A stretch of 64,000 bases of DNA from Scylla paramamosain (lineage: Eukaryota; Arthropoda; Malacostraca; Decapoda; Portunidae). Below the pieces are notes generated by a model. The model was not told the DNA's origin, searched no databases, and saw only the letters and a program-made list of their open reading frames with translations. The DNA lies in contig NC_087155.1 of assembly GCF_035594125.1 (NCBI RefSeq), forward strand, positions 4,334,192 to 4,398,191. Direction: 5' to 3'. A program made the translations under genes and the position numbers. Positions 12,290 through 24,056 of the stretch are shown here, piece after piece (the stretch's first letter is position 1; each line of letters starts with the position of its first letter).

Positions 12290-12560
12290 ATGTCTCACTC
12301 CATAGTCTGCTTACATTTTCCATCAAGGTCTCCATGAACTTCTGTTTCCTCTGGCTCTTCTTCCTTCAACTTTTATGAGTAATCCCTTTCCATACTTCTG
12401 GCTCTCAGCAGCTGCTTCATGCCTCAACAGGTTGCTCATAACTCCCTCTTCAGTGCACGTCACTACATTTCCTGATTACTTGGTTCTTGTTGTCCATGGA
12501 ATTCTTTGCATCCTTCTTTGGAACCACATCTCCACTGCTTCTAATTTCTTTTACATATTT
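12290..12560 (-). pseudogene. LINE ORF2 C-terminal fragment
   Basis: On the minus strand from about 12553 the frame reads EAVEMWFQRRMQRIPWT, then a stop, then SNLLRH and further residues. The W-x-RRM-x-RI-x-WT signature is typical of the region after the reverse transcriptase in LINE ORF2 proteins of the RTE/CR1-like type. Only this small part remains, and the in-frame stop after TTRTK shows it is dead. It is not the same family as LINE A or the RTE piece at 24057-24628. Confidence 0.6.
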
Positions 12561-12878
12561 TTAATAGTCCAAGATTCACATCATGTTAAAAACTAACCAA
12601 ACATAGCATTTATTTTTTTTCTTAAATTCAATTCATTGATAAATTTCTAATCTTTATAAAAACAAATTTGTAATTTTTTTTTTTAATGGTTTGCTTCTTC
12701 TGACATAAAACACCAAGTATTTAAATCCTGACCTACCTTCCTCCAGTATGAATACGTATACTAGTATTTACTCTCCCTTCATTGTGTTACACTTAGGATC
12801 TCCATTTTCTTCACGAGAGAAGCAAAATTTACTATGGAGGTTGATGCTTCACTTTTAGCAACCTGGCCCAGCCCGACT
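12561..12878. other. no recognisable gene
   Basis: AT-rich stretch with T-runs; nothing identified. Confidence 0.4.
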
Positions 12879-13590
12879 GTAACGCTATTCAAACGCTAAT
12901 ATCCAGAACTACGTGGCCAGTCATAACGAAATTAGCACAATATGATAGTACAACTCTATCAATTTTATATCATATAGCTTTCATCTCTTCTACAGGGTAA
13001 AGTCAATGTTTATTTTGCAAATACTAGAAAGGTGTCAAAAATAGGATTTCTTAAAATCTACTAAATCTTCACTAACTTATTTTTGTCTTAACAAGATCAG
13101 ACACATAGCATTGAATGCCCAATAAGATTTTCCATCCAATGGTATGCAGGACAGTCATTCAGTTCTCACAAAAGTTTTGAGCTAGAATTATTTTTTTAAT
13201 ATTAGGATAAGTGCCATGTCCCCCACACTACCTGTAACACTATTCAAATGCTAACATCTCCATAAGAAAGCAGCCAACCTTAACTAAATTAGGACTATAT
13301 CATAGCAGAACTCTATCAAAATTACGATCTAGGTTTCATCTCTTTTATTCGGTGAAGTCAATGGGTAACTTGCAAAAAGTAGAAGGGTGTCATAAGTGGG
13401 ATTTTATTAAGTAACTAATTTTCTGCAATTTTTTGCAACTTACTTTTGTCTCAACAATACTGAATACATATCAATGGATACAGAATTAAATTTTGTATCC
13501 AATGGTATATAGTAGAACGACTCGCCTCTCACAAAGTTTTTGAGCTATAGTGATTTGAATATTGGTTAAGTTCAGTATGTGTGCTGAGCC
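12879..13590. repeat. diverged tandem duplication, period about 354-363 bp
   Basis: Two consecutive units share a string of landmarks in the same order. These are TGTAACRCTATTCAAA (12879 and 13233), GGTTTCATCTCTT-like sequence, GTGAAGTCAATG-like sequence, AGAAGGGTGTCA-like sequence, ATCCAATGGTAT and TTTTGAGCTA (about 13175 and 13538). The units are diverged by many substitutions and small indels. No coding frame is conserved, so this may be a satellite dimer or a duplicated non-coding segment. Confidence 0.75.
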
Positions 13591-13855
13591 TGAAATTGCC
13601 ACTAACTTTACAACTAATGAATTGATAAACCTCACATACATTAATACAAGTTATAACGAAAAATCATTTTAGATTTACAGCACTATTCCCCATTCGCTTC
13701 GCTCGTCAATTGCCTTCCTATATTCTTTTTATTCTCAGAAGAACATTTAGACATTGGCAGAGATCTGTTAGCTACACTGCCACATCACACAATTTCTCTT
13801 AAATATACCAGTTCTTTTTACTTTTTTTATTGAAATTCAAGTATTAAATATGAGT
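13591..13855. other. no recognisable gene
   Basis: Unassigned sequence between the tandem duplication and Tigger-2. Confidence 0.4.
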
Positions 13856-13857
13856 TA

Positions 13858-14976
13858 CAGTAAAATCCCTCTTATCCGGCATCAACGGGACCACCGACAT
13901 GCCGGATACTTGAATAGAAGTGAAATTATGGCCACAATCACCACCCTACACTCACGCATCTTACCATAACAAAGATCAGCTGATCGCTGTGCCGTGTGTC
14001 GCCACCCGCGCTGCCACCTCACACTCACCAACACACAATACTACTGTACTAACATTCTCTTTAATACTTTTCTCTTATAAATAAGTTGATGGGTTACAAA
14101 AATAAAGTACGTATACACTTATTTGCTTTATTCAACATTAGCCAACATGTATAGCATACAATAAAGATATGAAAATGTACGAGTGTTTGTGACACTTTTT
14201 CGCTTCCCACACCTCTCATTCAACACCCTCCGGGTCATCAACATCATCAGATTCTGTACTTGTTTGCCCCACTTCTTTTCCCTTACAAGCTACTTTAAAA
14301 TAGTTTCTAATGTCTTCTTGTTTGCAGCTCCTTCTTCTTTGCAGCAAAAACTCATTCTCAATGCAGTGAAGGGTCATAACATCTCGGGTTGACATGTATG
14401 TGCACTGCTCAGCAAACCTGACAAAGCCAGCTATGTGTTTTGCAGCCTGTTCCCAAGTTACTTTAGGCTCATTATCATCATCATCATCATCACTATCATC
14501 ACTAATTTTCTCTAAATGATCTACTACAGCATTAATAAGTTCCTTGTCTGTGAGAGTGAATGTTACGGCCTGATTTTCGTCCACATCCACGCATTCCTGT
14601 AACGCTTCATCTGTCACTTTAAGTTGCACATTTCCCCCCCTTTCTCTCAGCTCCCTCACCACCGAATTTTTCATGCCACCTACAAACCCTTCAAACTCCT
14701 CATCATCCTCATCATCACACATCATCAAAGGGTACAATTTGTGCCAACATCGCATCACTGTTTGCCTTTTAACGTCTAGCCAAGCAAGTGAAGCCATGAA
14801 TATCGCATCCTTAACATTAAACTTTTTTTTTTTTGTGCCGTCCTCAAAATTAATCATAATTTAATCGATTTTATGAGTACACATTGATTTTTTATTGATT
14901 TTAAGGCTCGGGGAAAAATGTGCCGGATACTTGAAGCTGCCGGATACTCGAATGCCAGATGAGAGGGATTTTACTG
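13858..14976. mobile_element. Tigger-2: internally deleted Tigger/pogo element
   Basis: A 1119-bp element with the same terminal repeats as Tigger-1, flanked by TA at 13856-13857 and 14977-14978. The left 120 bp and right 105 bp match Tigger-1. The interior keeps the 3' part of the transposase on the minus strand; the catalytic part is deleted. Confidence 0.92.
14216..14857 (-). pseudogene. Tigger transposase C-terminal fragment (213 codons)
   Basis: The frame is open from ATG 14857 to TGA 14216. Near its start, FNVKDAIFMASLAW followed by a VMRCWHKLYP segment corresponds to the helical region after the DDE catalytic domain in Tigger, jerky and TIGD proteins. The rest is acidic (a DDDDDD run near the middle), as is common in Tigger C-termini. 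The CENP-B-type DNA-binding domains and the DDE residues are missing. The ATG probably lies inside the original frame and is exposed by the deletion. The fragment itself has no stop or frameshift, suggesting either recent deletion or chance. Confidence 0.8.
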
Positions 14977-14978
14977 TA

Positions 14979-15554
14979 CTTAGCTCATCAAACCATGCAG
15001 TACTACAAATGATTTGGGTTTTAAGATAATAAATAGTCAGGGTTTTGCATAAATATAAATAAAACATTTGACAACATAGCTTTGCAGTGTTGTCACTTAG
15101 GTCGAGCACCTGTGGTGCTTATCAGTAGGGGTCAGATGACTCAGGTCAGAGAAAGGGGGTGGCTCAGCCTCTCGAGCAGTGGCGCCTTGTAGCTAAAATT
15201 AGTGATGGTGATGCTTCAGAAAATTTTTAGTCATTGTTTTAATATTGTGTAAAAGGAAACAAAAAGAAAATTTATACATAAATTTGATAAAATCCTAAAC
15301 AGAACAAAATCAAACATTTTCTACTTACTAATAGCCCAAATTGTTACAGTTCAAGCATGATCCATTCATTTAAAAATGAAATCCAAAAAGAAACACTACC
15401 TTCCACCAGCACACCAGGGTCAGCAGTGCATGAACCACAGTGCTCTCTCACTCCCTAGAATGCAGCTTCCTATCTTGGACATGTGAGCATGCACACAACA
15501 GCCAAACACTGTGTCGCTGGAACTGGGAAATGCATAGTTCTATACAAGGATTTT

Positions 15555-15556
<2 letters not shown>
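14979..15556. other. no recognisable gene
   Basis: No coding family was seen. A CAGTGGCGCC motif at about 15178 could be one hAT-like end, but no partner was found. Confidence 0.4.

Positions 15557-15627
<71 letters not shown>
15557..15627. repeat. (AT)n microsatellite
   Basis: Pure AT repeat of about 71 bp, immediately left of the palindrome. Confidence 0.95.
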
Positions 15628-15629
<2 letters not shown>

Positions 15630-15634
15630 CATGT

Positions 15635-15685
15635 GACATGTGAGTTTCTTGCTTGTATGTAACACGGACATGATATCCAGATTAT

Positions 15686-15775
<90 letters not shown>

Positions 15776-15826
15776 TTAATCTGGATATTATGTCCGTGTC
15801 ACATACAAGCACGAAACCCACATGTC
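15635..15826. repeat. palindrome with (AT)n core
   Basis: Two 50-bp arms (15635-15684 and 15777-15826) are inverted copies with four mismatches. They share GACATGTG, GCTTGTATGT, ACACGGACAT and ATATCCAGATTA. The core is an (AT)n tract (about 15690-15773), itself self-complementary. The outer end of the right arm is where LINE A copy 2 inserted. Confidence 0.88.
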
Positions 15827-15938
15827 ATTTTTTTTTTTTTTTTTATGTAGGAAGGACACTGGCCAAGGGCAACAAAAATCTAATAAAAAAAAAAATGCCC
15901 AGTGAAATGCCAGTCCCATAAAAGGGTCAAAGCAGTAG

Positions 15939-17644
15939 TCAAAAATTGATGAATAAATGCCTTGAAACATCCCTCTTGAAGGAATTCAAGTCATAGGAAG
16001 GTGGAAATACAGAAGCAGGCAGGGAGTTCCAGAGTTTACCAGAGAAAGGGATGAATGATTGAGAATACTGGTTAACTTTTGCATTAGAGGTGGGCAGAAT
16101 AGGGATGAGAGAAAGAAGAAAGTCTTGTGCAATGAGGCCACGGGAGAAGGGGAGGCATGCAGTTAGTAAGATCAGAAGAGCAGTTAGCATGAAAATAACG
16201 GTAGAAGAAAGCTAGAGATGCAACACTGTGGCAGTAAGAGAGAGGCTGAAGACAGTCAGTTAGAGGAGAGGAGTTGATGAGACGAAAAGCTTTTGATTCC
16301 ACCCTGTCTAGAAGAGCAGTATGAGTGGAACCCCCCCAGACATGTGAAGCATACTCCATACATTGACGGATAAGGCCCTTGTACAGAGTTAGCAGCTGGG
16401 GGGATGAGAAAAACTGGTGGAGACATCTCAGAACACCTAACTTCATAGAAGCTGTTTTAGCTATAGATGAGATGTGAAGTTTCCAGTTCAGATTATAAGT
16501 AAAGGACAGACCGAGGATGTTCAGTGTAGAAATAACAGTTGAGTGTCATTGAAGAAGAGGGGATAGTTGTCTGGAAGGTTGTGTTGAGTTGATAGATGGA
16601 GGAATTGAGTTTTTGAGGCATTGAACAATTCTAAGTTTGCTCTGCCCCAATCAGAAATTTTAGAAAGATCCAAAGTCAAGTGTTCTGTGGCTTCCCTACG
16701 TGAAATGTTTACCTCCTGAAGGGTTGGACGTCTATGAAAAGACGTGCAAAAGTGCAGGGTGGTATCATCAGCGTAGGAGTGGATAGGACAAGAAGTTTGG
16801 TTTAGAAGATCATTAATGAATAATAAGAATAGAGTGGGTGACAGGACAGAACCCTGAGGAACACTACTGTTAATAGATTTAGAAGAACAGTGACTGTCTA
16901 CCACAGCAGCAATAGAACGGTTAGAAAGGAAACTTGAGATGAAGTTACAGAGAGAAGGATAGAAGCCGTAGGAGGGTAGTTTGGAAATCAAAGCTTTGTG
17001 CCAGACTCTATCAAAAGCTTTTGATATGTCCAAGGCAACAGCAAAAGTTTCACCAAAATCTCTAAAAGAGGATGACCAAGACTCAGTAAGGAAAGCCAGA
17101 AGATCACCAGTAGAGTGGCCTTGACGGAACCCATACTAGCAATCAGATAGAAGGTTGTGAAGTGATGGATGTTTAAGAATCTTCCTGCTGAGGATAGATT
17201 CAAAAACTTTACATAGGCAGGAAATTAAAGCAATAGGATGGTAGTTTGAGGGATTAGAATGGTCATCCTTTTTAGGTAAAGGTTGAATGTAGGCAAACTT
17301 CCAGCAAGAAGGAAAGGTAGATGTTGACAGACAGAGCTGAAAGAGTTTGACTAGGCAAGGTGCAAGCAGGGAGGCACATTTTCGGAGAACAATAGGAGGC
17401 ACCCCATCAGGTCCATAAGCCTTCCAAGGGTTTAGACCAGCGAGGGCATGGGAAACATCACTGCGAAGAATTTAAGTAGGTGGCATGAAGTAGTCAGAGG
17501 GTGGAGGAGAGGGAGGAATAAGCCCAGAATCATCCAAGGTAGAGTTTTTAGCAAAAGTTTGAGCGAAGAGTTTAGCTTTAGAAATAGATGTGATAGCAAT
17601 GGTGCCATCTGGTTGAAATAAAGGGGGGAAAGAAGAAGAAGCAA
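15939..17644 (-). pseudogene. LINE A reverse transcriptase and C-terminal domain, broken
   Basis: Read in order on the minus strand the pieces give an APE-LINE reverse transcriptase. They are an N-terminal segment with SCWKFAYIQPLPKKDD (about 17260-17320), DISKAFDRVWHKAL (near 17000-17030), SVPQGSVLSP (about 16838-16868) and the catalytic SYADDTTLHF (about 16750-16780). The C-terminal LYKGLIRQCMEYASHVWG segment follows near 16330-16385. The usual G before VPQG is S here. Frameshifts fall near 17640, 17150, 17000, 16520 and 16085, so the frame is not translatable. The order and spacing match copy 1. Confidence 0.85.
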
Positions 17645-17823
17645 AGTTATTGGGAGATATTTTTGGCTAGATGCCAGAAGTCATGAGGGGAGTTAGATCT
17701 TGAAAGGTTTTGACACTTTCTGTTAATGAAGGAGTTTTTGGCTAGTTGGAGAACAGACTTGGCATGGTTCTGGGCAGGAATATAAAGTGCATGAGATTCT
17801 AGTGATGGAAGGCTTAAGTACCT

Positions 17824-18840
17824 TTAGTGGGCCACCTCTCTATCATGTATAGCACGAGAACAAGGTGTGTTAAACCAAGGTTTAGAAGGTTTAGGATGAG
17901 AAAAAGAGTGAGGAATGTACGCCTCCATGCCAGACACTATCACCTCTGTTATGCGCTCAGCACACAAAGACGGGTCTCTGACACGGAAGCTGTAGTCATT
18001 CCAAGGAAAATCAGCGAAATACCTCCTCAGGTCCCCCCAACTAGCAGAGGCAAAACGCCAGAGGTACCTTCGCTTAGGGGGATCCTGAGGAGGGATTGGA
18101 GCAATAGGACAAGATAAAGATATGAGATTGTGATCGGAGGAGCCCAATGGAGAAGAAAGGGTGACAACATAAACAGAACAATTAGAGGTCAGGTAAAGAT
18201 CAAGAATGTTGGGTGTATCTCCAAGACCGTCAGGAATACGAGTAGGGTGTTGCACCAATTGCTCTAAGTCGTGGAGGATAGCAAAGTTGAAGGCTAGTTC
18301 ACCAGGATGATCAGTGAAGGGAGAGGAAAGCCAAAGCTGGTGGTGAACATTGCAGTCTCCAAGAATGGAGATCTCTGCAAAAGAGAAGAGGGTCAGAATG
18401 GGCTCCACTTTGGAAGATAAGTAGTCAAAGAAATTCTTATAGTCAGAGGAGTTAGGTGAAAGCTATACAGCACAGATAAATTTAGTTTGAGAGTGACTCT
18501 GTAGTCGTAGCCAGATGGTGGAAAACTTGGAAGATTCAAGATCATGGGCACAAGAGCAGGTTAAGTCATTGCCCACATAAACGCAGCATCCAGCTTTGGA
18601 TCGAAATTGAGGATAGAGAAAGTAGGAGGGAACAGAAAAGGGGCTACTGTCAGTTGCCTCAGACACCTGCGTTTCAGTGAGGAAAAGAAGATGAGGTTTA
18701 GAAGAGGAGAGGTGGTGTTCTACAGATTGAAAATTAGATCTTAGACTGCAAATGTTGCAGAAGTTAATGAAGAAAAAGTTGAAGGGGGTGTCAAGACACT
18801 TAGGGTTGTCGACATGGAGAAAGGTTTGTGACCTTGCCAT
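17824..18840 (-). pseudogene. LINE A apurinic-type endonuclease domain
   Basis: ATG at 18840 opens MARSQTFLHVDN. Seen in order: NICSLRSNFQSVEHHL (N-terminal strand), LLFLTETQVS with the catalytic Glu, then after a frameshift near 18460 the [12 protein letters not shown] metal site and [10 protein letters not shown]. The latter is the SDH motif that closes the endonuclease/exonuclease/phosphatase fold. This domain nicks the target to prime reverse transcription. The active residues E, D/N and SDH are all recognisable, but the break between the two halves inactivates it. Confidence 0.83.
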
Positions 18841-18899
18841 AAATGTATAAATAAATAAATAAATAAATAAATAAAAATAAAAAATTGGGGCCACATGTC

Positions 18900-19415
18900 T
18901 AGTATGGCTGTAATAGCACTTGTGAGTGTGGAGAAATTCAATATTTTCTAAGTCCAGCGAGCTTTGCACCAGTCAAGAGTAAACACTGAAATGATTTTTT
19001 TTTGTTTATAACTGGGATTTGTGGGTAGCAGCATATTAGGATTTCATGGTATCTATACAGCTGATCCTTCCAATCACATGCTGCCACTCGTGAGGCCATT
19101 CCTGTGGCTGCCAATTATGGCTTTCCACGGTAGGTTCAGTTACATTTTTCATTTGTTTTAGAGACATCTTAGGCATTCTGATAGAAGCTCACTGTCATTT
19201 GTTGATATGGCTACCTAGTGGAAGGAGATGAAGCGAACAGTACTAGTGTTCAGCAGGAAAAAAGTCACTATGTGAGATATTTAACAACAGCAATGATTAA
19301 GATGTGATATATAGACATAAGGAAGAGGTTCCATATGTTTACTAAGGAAGCCACCAAACTGTACCCACCTCCATCACCCTGAGAATCTCCATACTACACC
19401 GATAAGGCATGACAG
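18900..19415. other. no recognisable gene
   Basis: Flank of the LINE A insertion; no coding family was seen. Confidence 0.4.
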
Positions 19416-19419
19416 TATC

Positions 19420-19640
19420 ATTTTTGAGGTCCCTTATTAGATTAGGTTATGCTAGGTTAGGTTAGATTAGGTATATTAAGTTATGCTAGGTCAGCTTTGA
19501 TTAGGTTAGGTTCATGTCCTAGCCGGGGGGGGGGGTGTCTGGGGGGTGGGAACAGCCCCACCAGCTAGATTACGTTATGCTAGGTTAGATTAACGTCCAA
19601 GCACGAGGGGTCTAGGGGCTAGGATAGGTTTGTGAAATTT
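19420..19640. repeat. degenerate TTAGG/AGGTT-rich sequence, two diverged copies
   Basis: Multiple TTAGG words occur in runs such as CTAGGTTAGGTTAGATTAGG. The block TTATGCTAGG is repeated at about 19447 and 19574, each followed by a G-rich stretch (a run of G at 19526-19536). TTAGG is the usual arthropod telomere repeat, but this block is short and imperfect. It is therefore at most an interstitial relic or an AGGTT-type dispersed repeat. Confidence 0.5.
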
Positions 19641-19806
19641 AAAATATTAAGGTAAATTTCCTTAGATTTTTTAATACCCTTATTTCACCTATTTTTTATC
19701 CCACCCCCCAAAAAACCCCCAATTCCCCACAGGCCCCCAAGCTTCTTTGAGGGGTTAGGGAAAGACGGGGGTGGAAAGGGGGGGGCGGATCTCTTATCAA
19801 GAAATA

Positions 19807-20152
<346 letters not shown>

Positions 20153-20159
20153 GGGGGGG

Positions 20160-20937
20160 ACGGTAGGACGGTCGCCTGTCCTTTCCAAAAAGTTGTTACA
20201 CCGGTAATTGATCCTGTAGAGGCACGGCAACACAGCTCATGGGGAATTTCCCTACTCGGCCAACATCCAAAACGATCTTCTAGGAGAAAACATTATAGGC
20301 GTTTTACTGGTTGTATTGTTGTGGCGCTGGGGTTGCGTTGGCAACGCCGCACTGAGTATTCATTTGCAACACTGATGTTAAGGAGTGAGTGTGGTGACCT
20401 TGAAACTATGCAGTTGCAGGAGAGGTGATTGGTTGCAAGGGACATAGTGAGCTGGCCAATCACGGGAGATCACATCTGATTTAAGATGTGCTGGGGGCCT
20501 GGAAGAGCTGAAAGTGCATGTTCTCCCAAATGCAGTCTCCGTGCAGACCAGCAGGACAGAAAGTGCCCATTTTTTTTTCCCAGACGTTGCCTCCATGTTG
20601 ACCAGAGACAAAGAAAGTGCCTGCTTCTTGATCACGTTCCTCCCGTGTTGCTCTGTCCTCGAGACTCGTTGTTGGATTATGTGCACTACTGCTGCCTGGA
20701 ACAGTGGCCGCCTGAGACCGAGGTATGTGTGTGACTCCTCCGTGATTCCTGACTGTGCAGACAATGGGTGGCAGTATAGACAGTGTGTGCTGCTGCCTGT
20801 GTTGTGTGATGTGTTACCTTGCAAAACTGGACGCTGTGCTGTATTACACTGCGATACTAGACGCTGTGTTGAGTGAGACCATAGGTGCACCTTGCACTAG
20901 TGTTGCGTGCCCTGCCCTGTACTGCGATGGGTACTGG
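20160..20937. other. GC-richer non-repeat stretch with three ~50-bp imperfect direct repeats
   Basis: This is the most GC-rich unique sequence in the window. Three imperfect units each contain GAAAGTGC (20510, 20561 and 20612) and a CTCCRTGYWGACCAG-like segment. A donor-like GAG|GTATGTGTGTG occurs at about 20720. This could be a host promoter or 5' exon region, but I see no conserved protein in any frame. Confidence 0.35.
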
Positions 20938-20945
20938 GTGCCTTG

Positions 20946-23080
20946 TAGAGCTGGATGGGAACTGGTTCCAGAATCGGTTCCGACGGTTCCGCTAGGCCAT
21001 GCTTGGAATCGGTTCCTAGTCTTGGAGCCGATTCCACCTTAATGATTCCTCGTGAGTACTGATGGCTGATGCTCATGAGTTACAAATCACAAACAGTTAT
21101 GCAGTGTTTAAAATATATAATCATGAATATTATTCAGGAAGTTTTGCAAATGGTATCTACAAATGAATAAAATGGAGTGTAAAGGAATGATACATGAATA
21201 GCGTCCCTTCACCCAGTATTTAAAGAAATCGTATGAATGATATGAAAATATATTCGTTCATGATGGTCAATAGTATGCACAAATTTAGTGTTATCATATG
21301 CGTAATATTTTCTTAACACTCTGGTAGCCGTCCTGTGACGTCGTGAATAGGTATAAAATAGTATTGTGCGACCGGCGACTTGCTCATAAGAGCTAAAACT
21401 GCCTAAGAGAGAGGGAACCCATGACCATCATCCTCATGAATAAAGACCTTATTTTTTTTCAGATACTCAAAATGATTTACTTGTACATTGCACTCTAACC
21501 CTTCCTCTCTCACATTCTAACGTAATATTTTTATAGGCACCAAGCCTTTTTCTAAAGGCAGCATGCTGAAGGTGCACATATCGCGTTTGTACCTACTTTG
21601 CAGCGTCAGAGCATAGAGAACGGAGGTGTACATCTCACTTAGTAAGCCTAAATTTCAAGTAAAACAATGACATCCAAGCAGAATAGAACAGCTCCAGTGT
21701 GGACGTACATGGAGCAGACGTCGTCTGACGTCGTTGTATGCTTGGTGTGTAAAGATAAGCTGAAGTACAGTGGAAGTACATGGAACATGATGAAACACCT
21801 GCACACCAGACATCCCATTGAATATGCAGAGTTCAAGGAGGATGCAGGTATGGAAATTGTTGCCAAACACCCCAGACCATCCACCTGTGCTCAACCAACA
21901 CTGATCGAGATCATCACTAGGGCTCAGCTGTATAAGAATGACTTGAATAAGAGAAAGAACTTGACGCTCTGGTTGTCAGGATGATAGTGGAAGATTTACA
22001 ACCATTATCTGTTGTTGAAGACAAGGGATTCAAGAGATTAGTAAATGGACTCAACCCGATATGACTTGCCAAACCGCAGAGGGATAGGTAGGACTGTCTT
22101 ACCATCTATATACAATAGAGAGGTAGTGAGTCCATCAAGGGCTGGAGAAGGCTATACATATTACTTTAACAACAGACATTATGAACATCCCGACAAACAA
22201 AAGGGTTCATCACAGTGACAGCTCACTACATATCCCCAGAGTGGGTCCTCAAGTCTGCTGTGCTTGATACTTTTTCGTATGGTTAAGTCCCACACAGCAA
22301 GTAATATTGCAGAAGATATAAGACTTGTCTACAATAAATGGAACATTTCAGATAAAATTCACTCAATTGTGACTGATAATGCTGCTAACATGATTGCAGC
22401 AATAAAACTAATGAATGTTCGCCATACCCCGTGCTTTGCACACACTTTGAATGTAGTTGTTCAGGACTCCATTAAGAACACTGAAGATTTCCAGAAGTTA
22501 AAAGAAAAAATTAAAGACTACTTATTGTCTTTTTTTTTTTTTTTCATCACAGCGTGAAGGCTTCTGATAAGCTCATGCAGGTGCAAGAGCAGCACAAGCA
22601 GCCTTCAAAAAAAAAACTTATTCAGGATATAGAAACTTGATGGAATTCTACATACTACATGATGGAACCATATTTAGAGTAACATGACCACGTGACATAC
22701 ACTCTCTGCTATCTGGGTAAAACTAATATCTATCTATTTAACGAGGAGTTTGTAATAATCTCTGCCAGTATTCTAGATGAGTCCTGGAACTGCTGCGCAT
22801 TAGTGGTAACCATCTGAGCAGCACGGTGGCGGCTCCAAGTCTTGGTACTCACAACGCACTCTACACGATTCTCCACGGAACTGATTCCGGGACCGGCTCC
22901 ACCGGATAACCGTCTGAGCAGCGCGATGGCAGCTCCAAGACTCTGGTACTCACCCCGCGCGCTGGCGGGTCCAAGACTGGTACCGGCCCTGTGCACTCCA
23001 CATGATTCTCCGCGACGGATCCGCCAGCCCAAGGAATCGATTCCATGGATACCTAAGTTATCAGTTCCTGCCCATCACTA
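20946..23080 (+). mobile_element. hAT-3: BED-finger hAT transposon, defective
   Basis: The left end is TAGAGCTGGATGGGAACTGG. The right end read inward is TAGTGATGGGCAGGAACTG, so the ends are inverted. A perfect 8-bp target duplication GTGCCTTG lies at 20938-20945 and 23081-23088. Subterminal regions are rich in GGTTCC/GGAACC-type words on both sides. The interior carries a decayed transposase on the plus strand whose 3' part is missing. Confidence 0.93.
21667..22680 (+). pseudogene. hAT-3 transposase (BED finger and partial RNase H-like core)
   Basis: ATG 21667 opens a BED zinc finger: W12, C25-X2-C28, H44-X4-H49, the N-terminal DNA-binding domain of many hAT transposases and ZBED proteins. 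After a stop near 21984 and degraded sequence, 22264-22557 shows SHTASNIAEDIR and SIVTDNAANM, then CFAHTLNVVVQDS. TDN carries a catalytic aspartate and CxxH is the following hAT motif. A T-run near 22531 breaks the frame. A remnant near 22560-22660 resembles the WNSTYYM segment. The C-terminal dimerisation domain is absent, so it is inactive. Confidence 0.85.
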
Positions 23081-24056
23081 GTGCCTTGTACCCTATAGCA
23101 GTGTTGCCAGTGAGAGAAAACTTATTTTCCAAGATCAACACCCACAAAATTCCAAGATTTCTGAAAACAACAGTTTCATACATAATCTAATTAATAGAAA
23201 GTTAGGAACTCATAAATACACAGTCTTATGATACTCACCTTGATGATGAAATGATAGGTTAGAACTTGAGAAATACGACAGCTTCGTCATCACTACCAGG
23301 TTCGAACTTGAGAAATACGACAGCTTCGTCATCACTACCAGGTTCCTCTTCCGCATGCAGTGTTACCATACTACCCTTCTTTACTTGTGATTCTCTTTCA
23401 GATAACAGTGGCCAGTTTTCATGTCTCTGATCAGTGCACTTGATGGCTCCCAGTTCATGCAAGAGGTAGCTTGTCTAGCAATAGCTTGTTTTGCCAATAA
23501 ACGATTAGCAACTGTTAAAACTTGTTGTCTGTTGGTTTGCTTTATTTCACTGAAATTCATCTGGGAGAACACTCTCTCGACACAGGCCGATGAATGGGGG
23601 AGGGCTAACAGATAGTACATAAACTCTGACAAAAGTTCAAATTTTCTGCAGCCAATTCCATCTTAAACTGACTGCATTTCGTACTAAAATGCTGCTTTTT
23701 CACTCATATCTTTATTCATCTCATATCCTTACAACGCAAAAGATCTTTCCACTGATCTTGTAGGTCATCCATCTTCTCTTCTTTCACAATTGTAGGGAAA
23801 CAGACTGCTAATTTTGCCATTTATTTAAGGCATCTCTGACTGGAAAGTGCTTCTTTTGGTTCCAAAATTCGTAGCACTGTCTTCTTCAAAACTGAATCTT
23901 TACTTAATCTGGACACACAGTTCAACCAAATAACACTAACAGTCGCTTAGAAATCTTTGTTCATGATCTAGTGGTTTTCGGAGGTGCAGTGCTTCACATC
24001 TAACTCCAAGGCTAAGGTCACTTAAACTTTTATGTACTTTTCTGTCACGTGAATCT

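Larger units (their letters stand above)
15827..18890 (-). mobile_element. LINE family A, copy 2 (about 3.06 kb)
   Basis: The element is bounded by a 9-bp target duplication, CCACATGTC at 15818-15826 and 18891-18899. The poly(A) tail appears as a T-run at 15828-15844 on the plus strand, preceded in the element's sense by the same 3' sequence as copy 1. At its 5' end, only about 50 bp containing an (ATTT)n tract precede the endonuclease ATG at 18840. There is no ORF1, so the family has a single ORF or this copy was truncated almost exactly at ORF2. Confidence 0.88.

Noticed and set aside
18846..18881. (AAAT)n as part of the LINE A endonuclease protein
   Set aside because: It lies before the ATG at 18840 in the minus-strand sense and reads as a FIYLFIYL artefact; treated as leader.
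21340..21360. TATAAAATA as the hAT-3 promoter
   Set aside because: Plausible spacing but a common AT-rich word; no initiator or conservation to support it.
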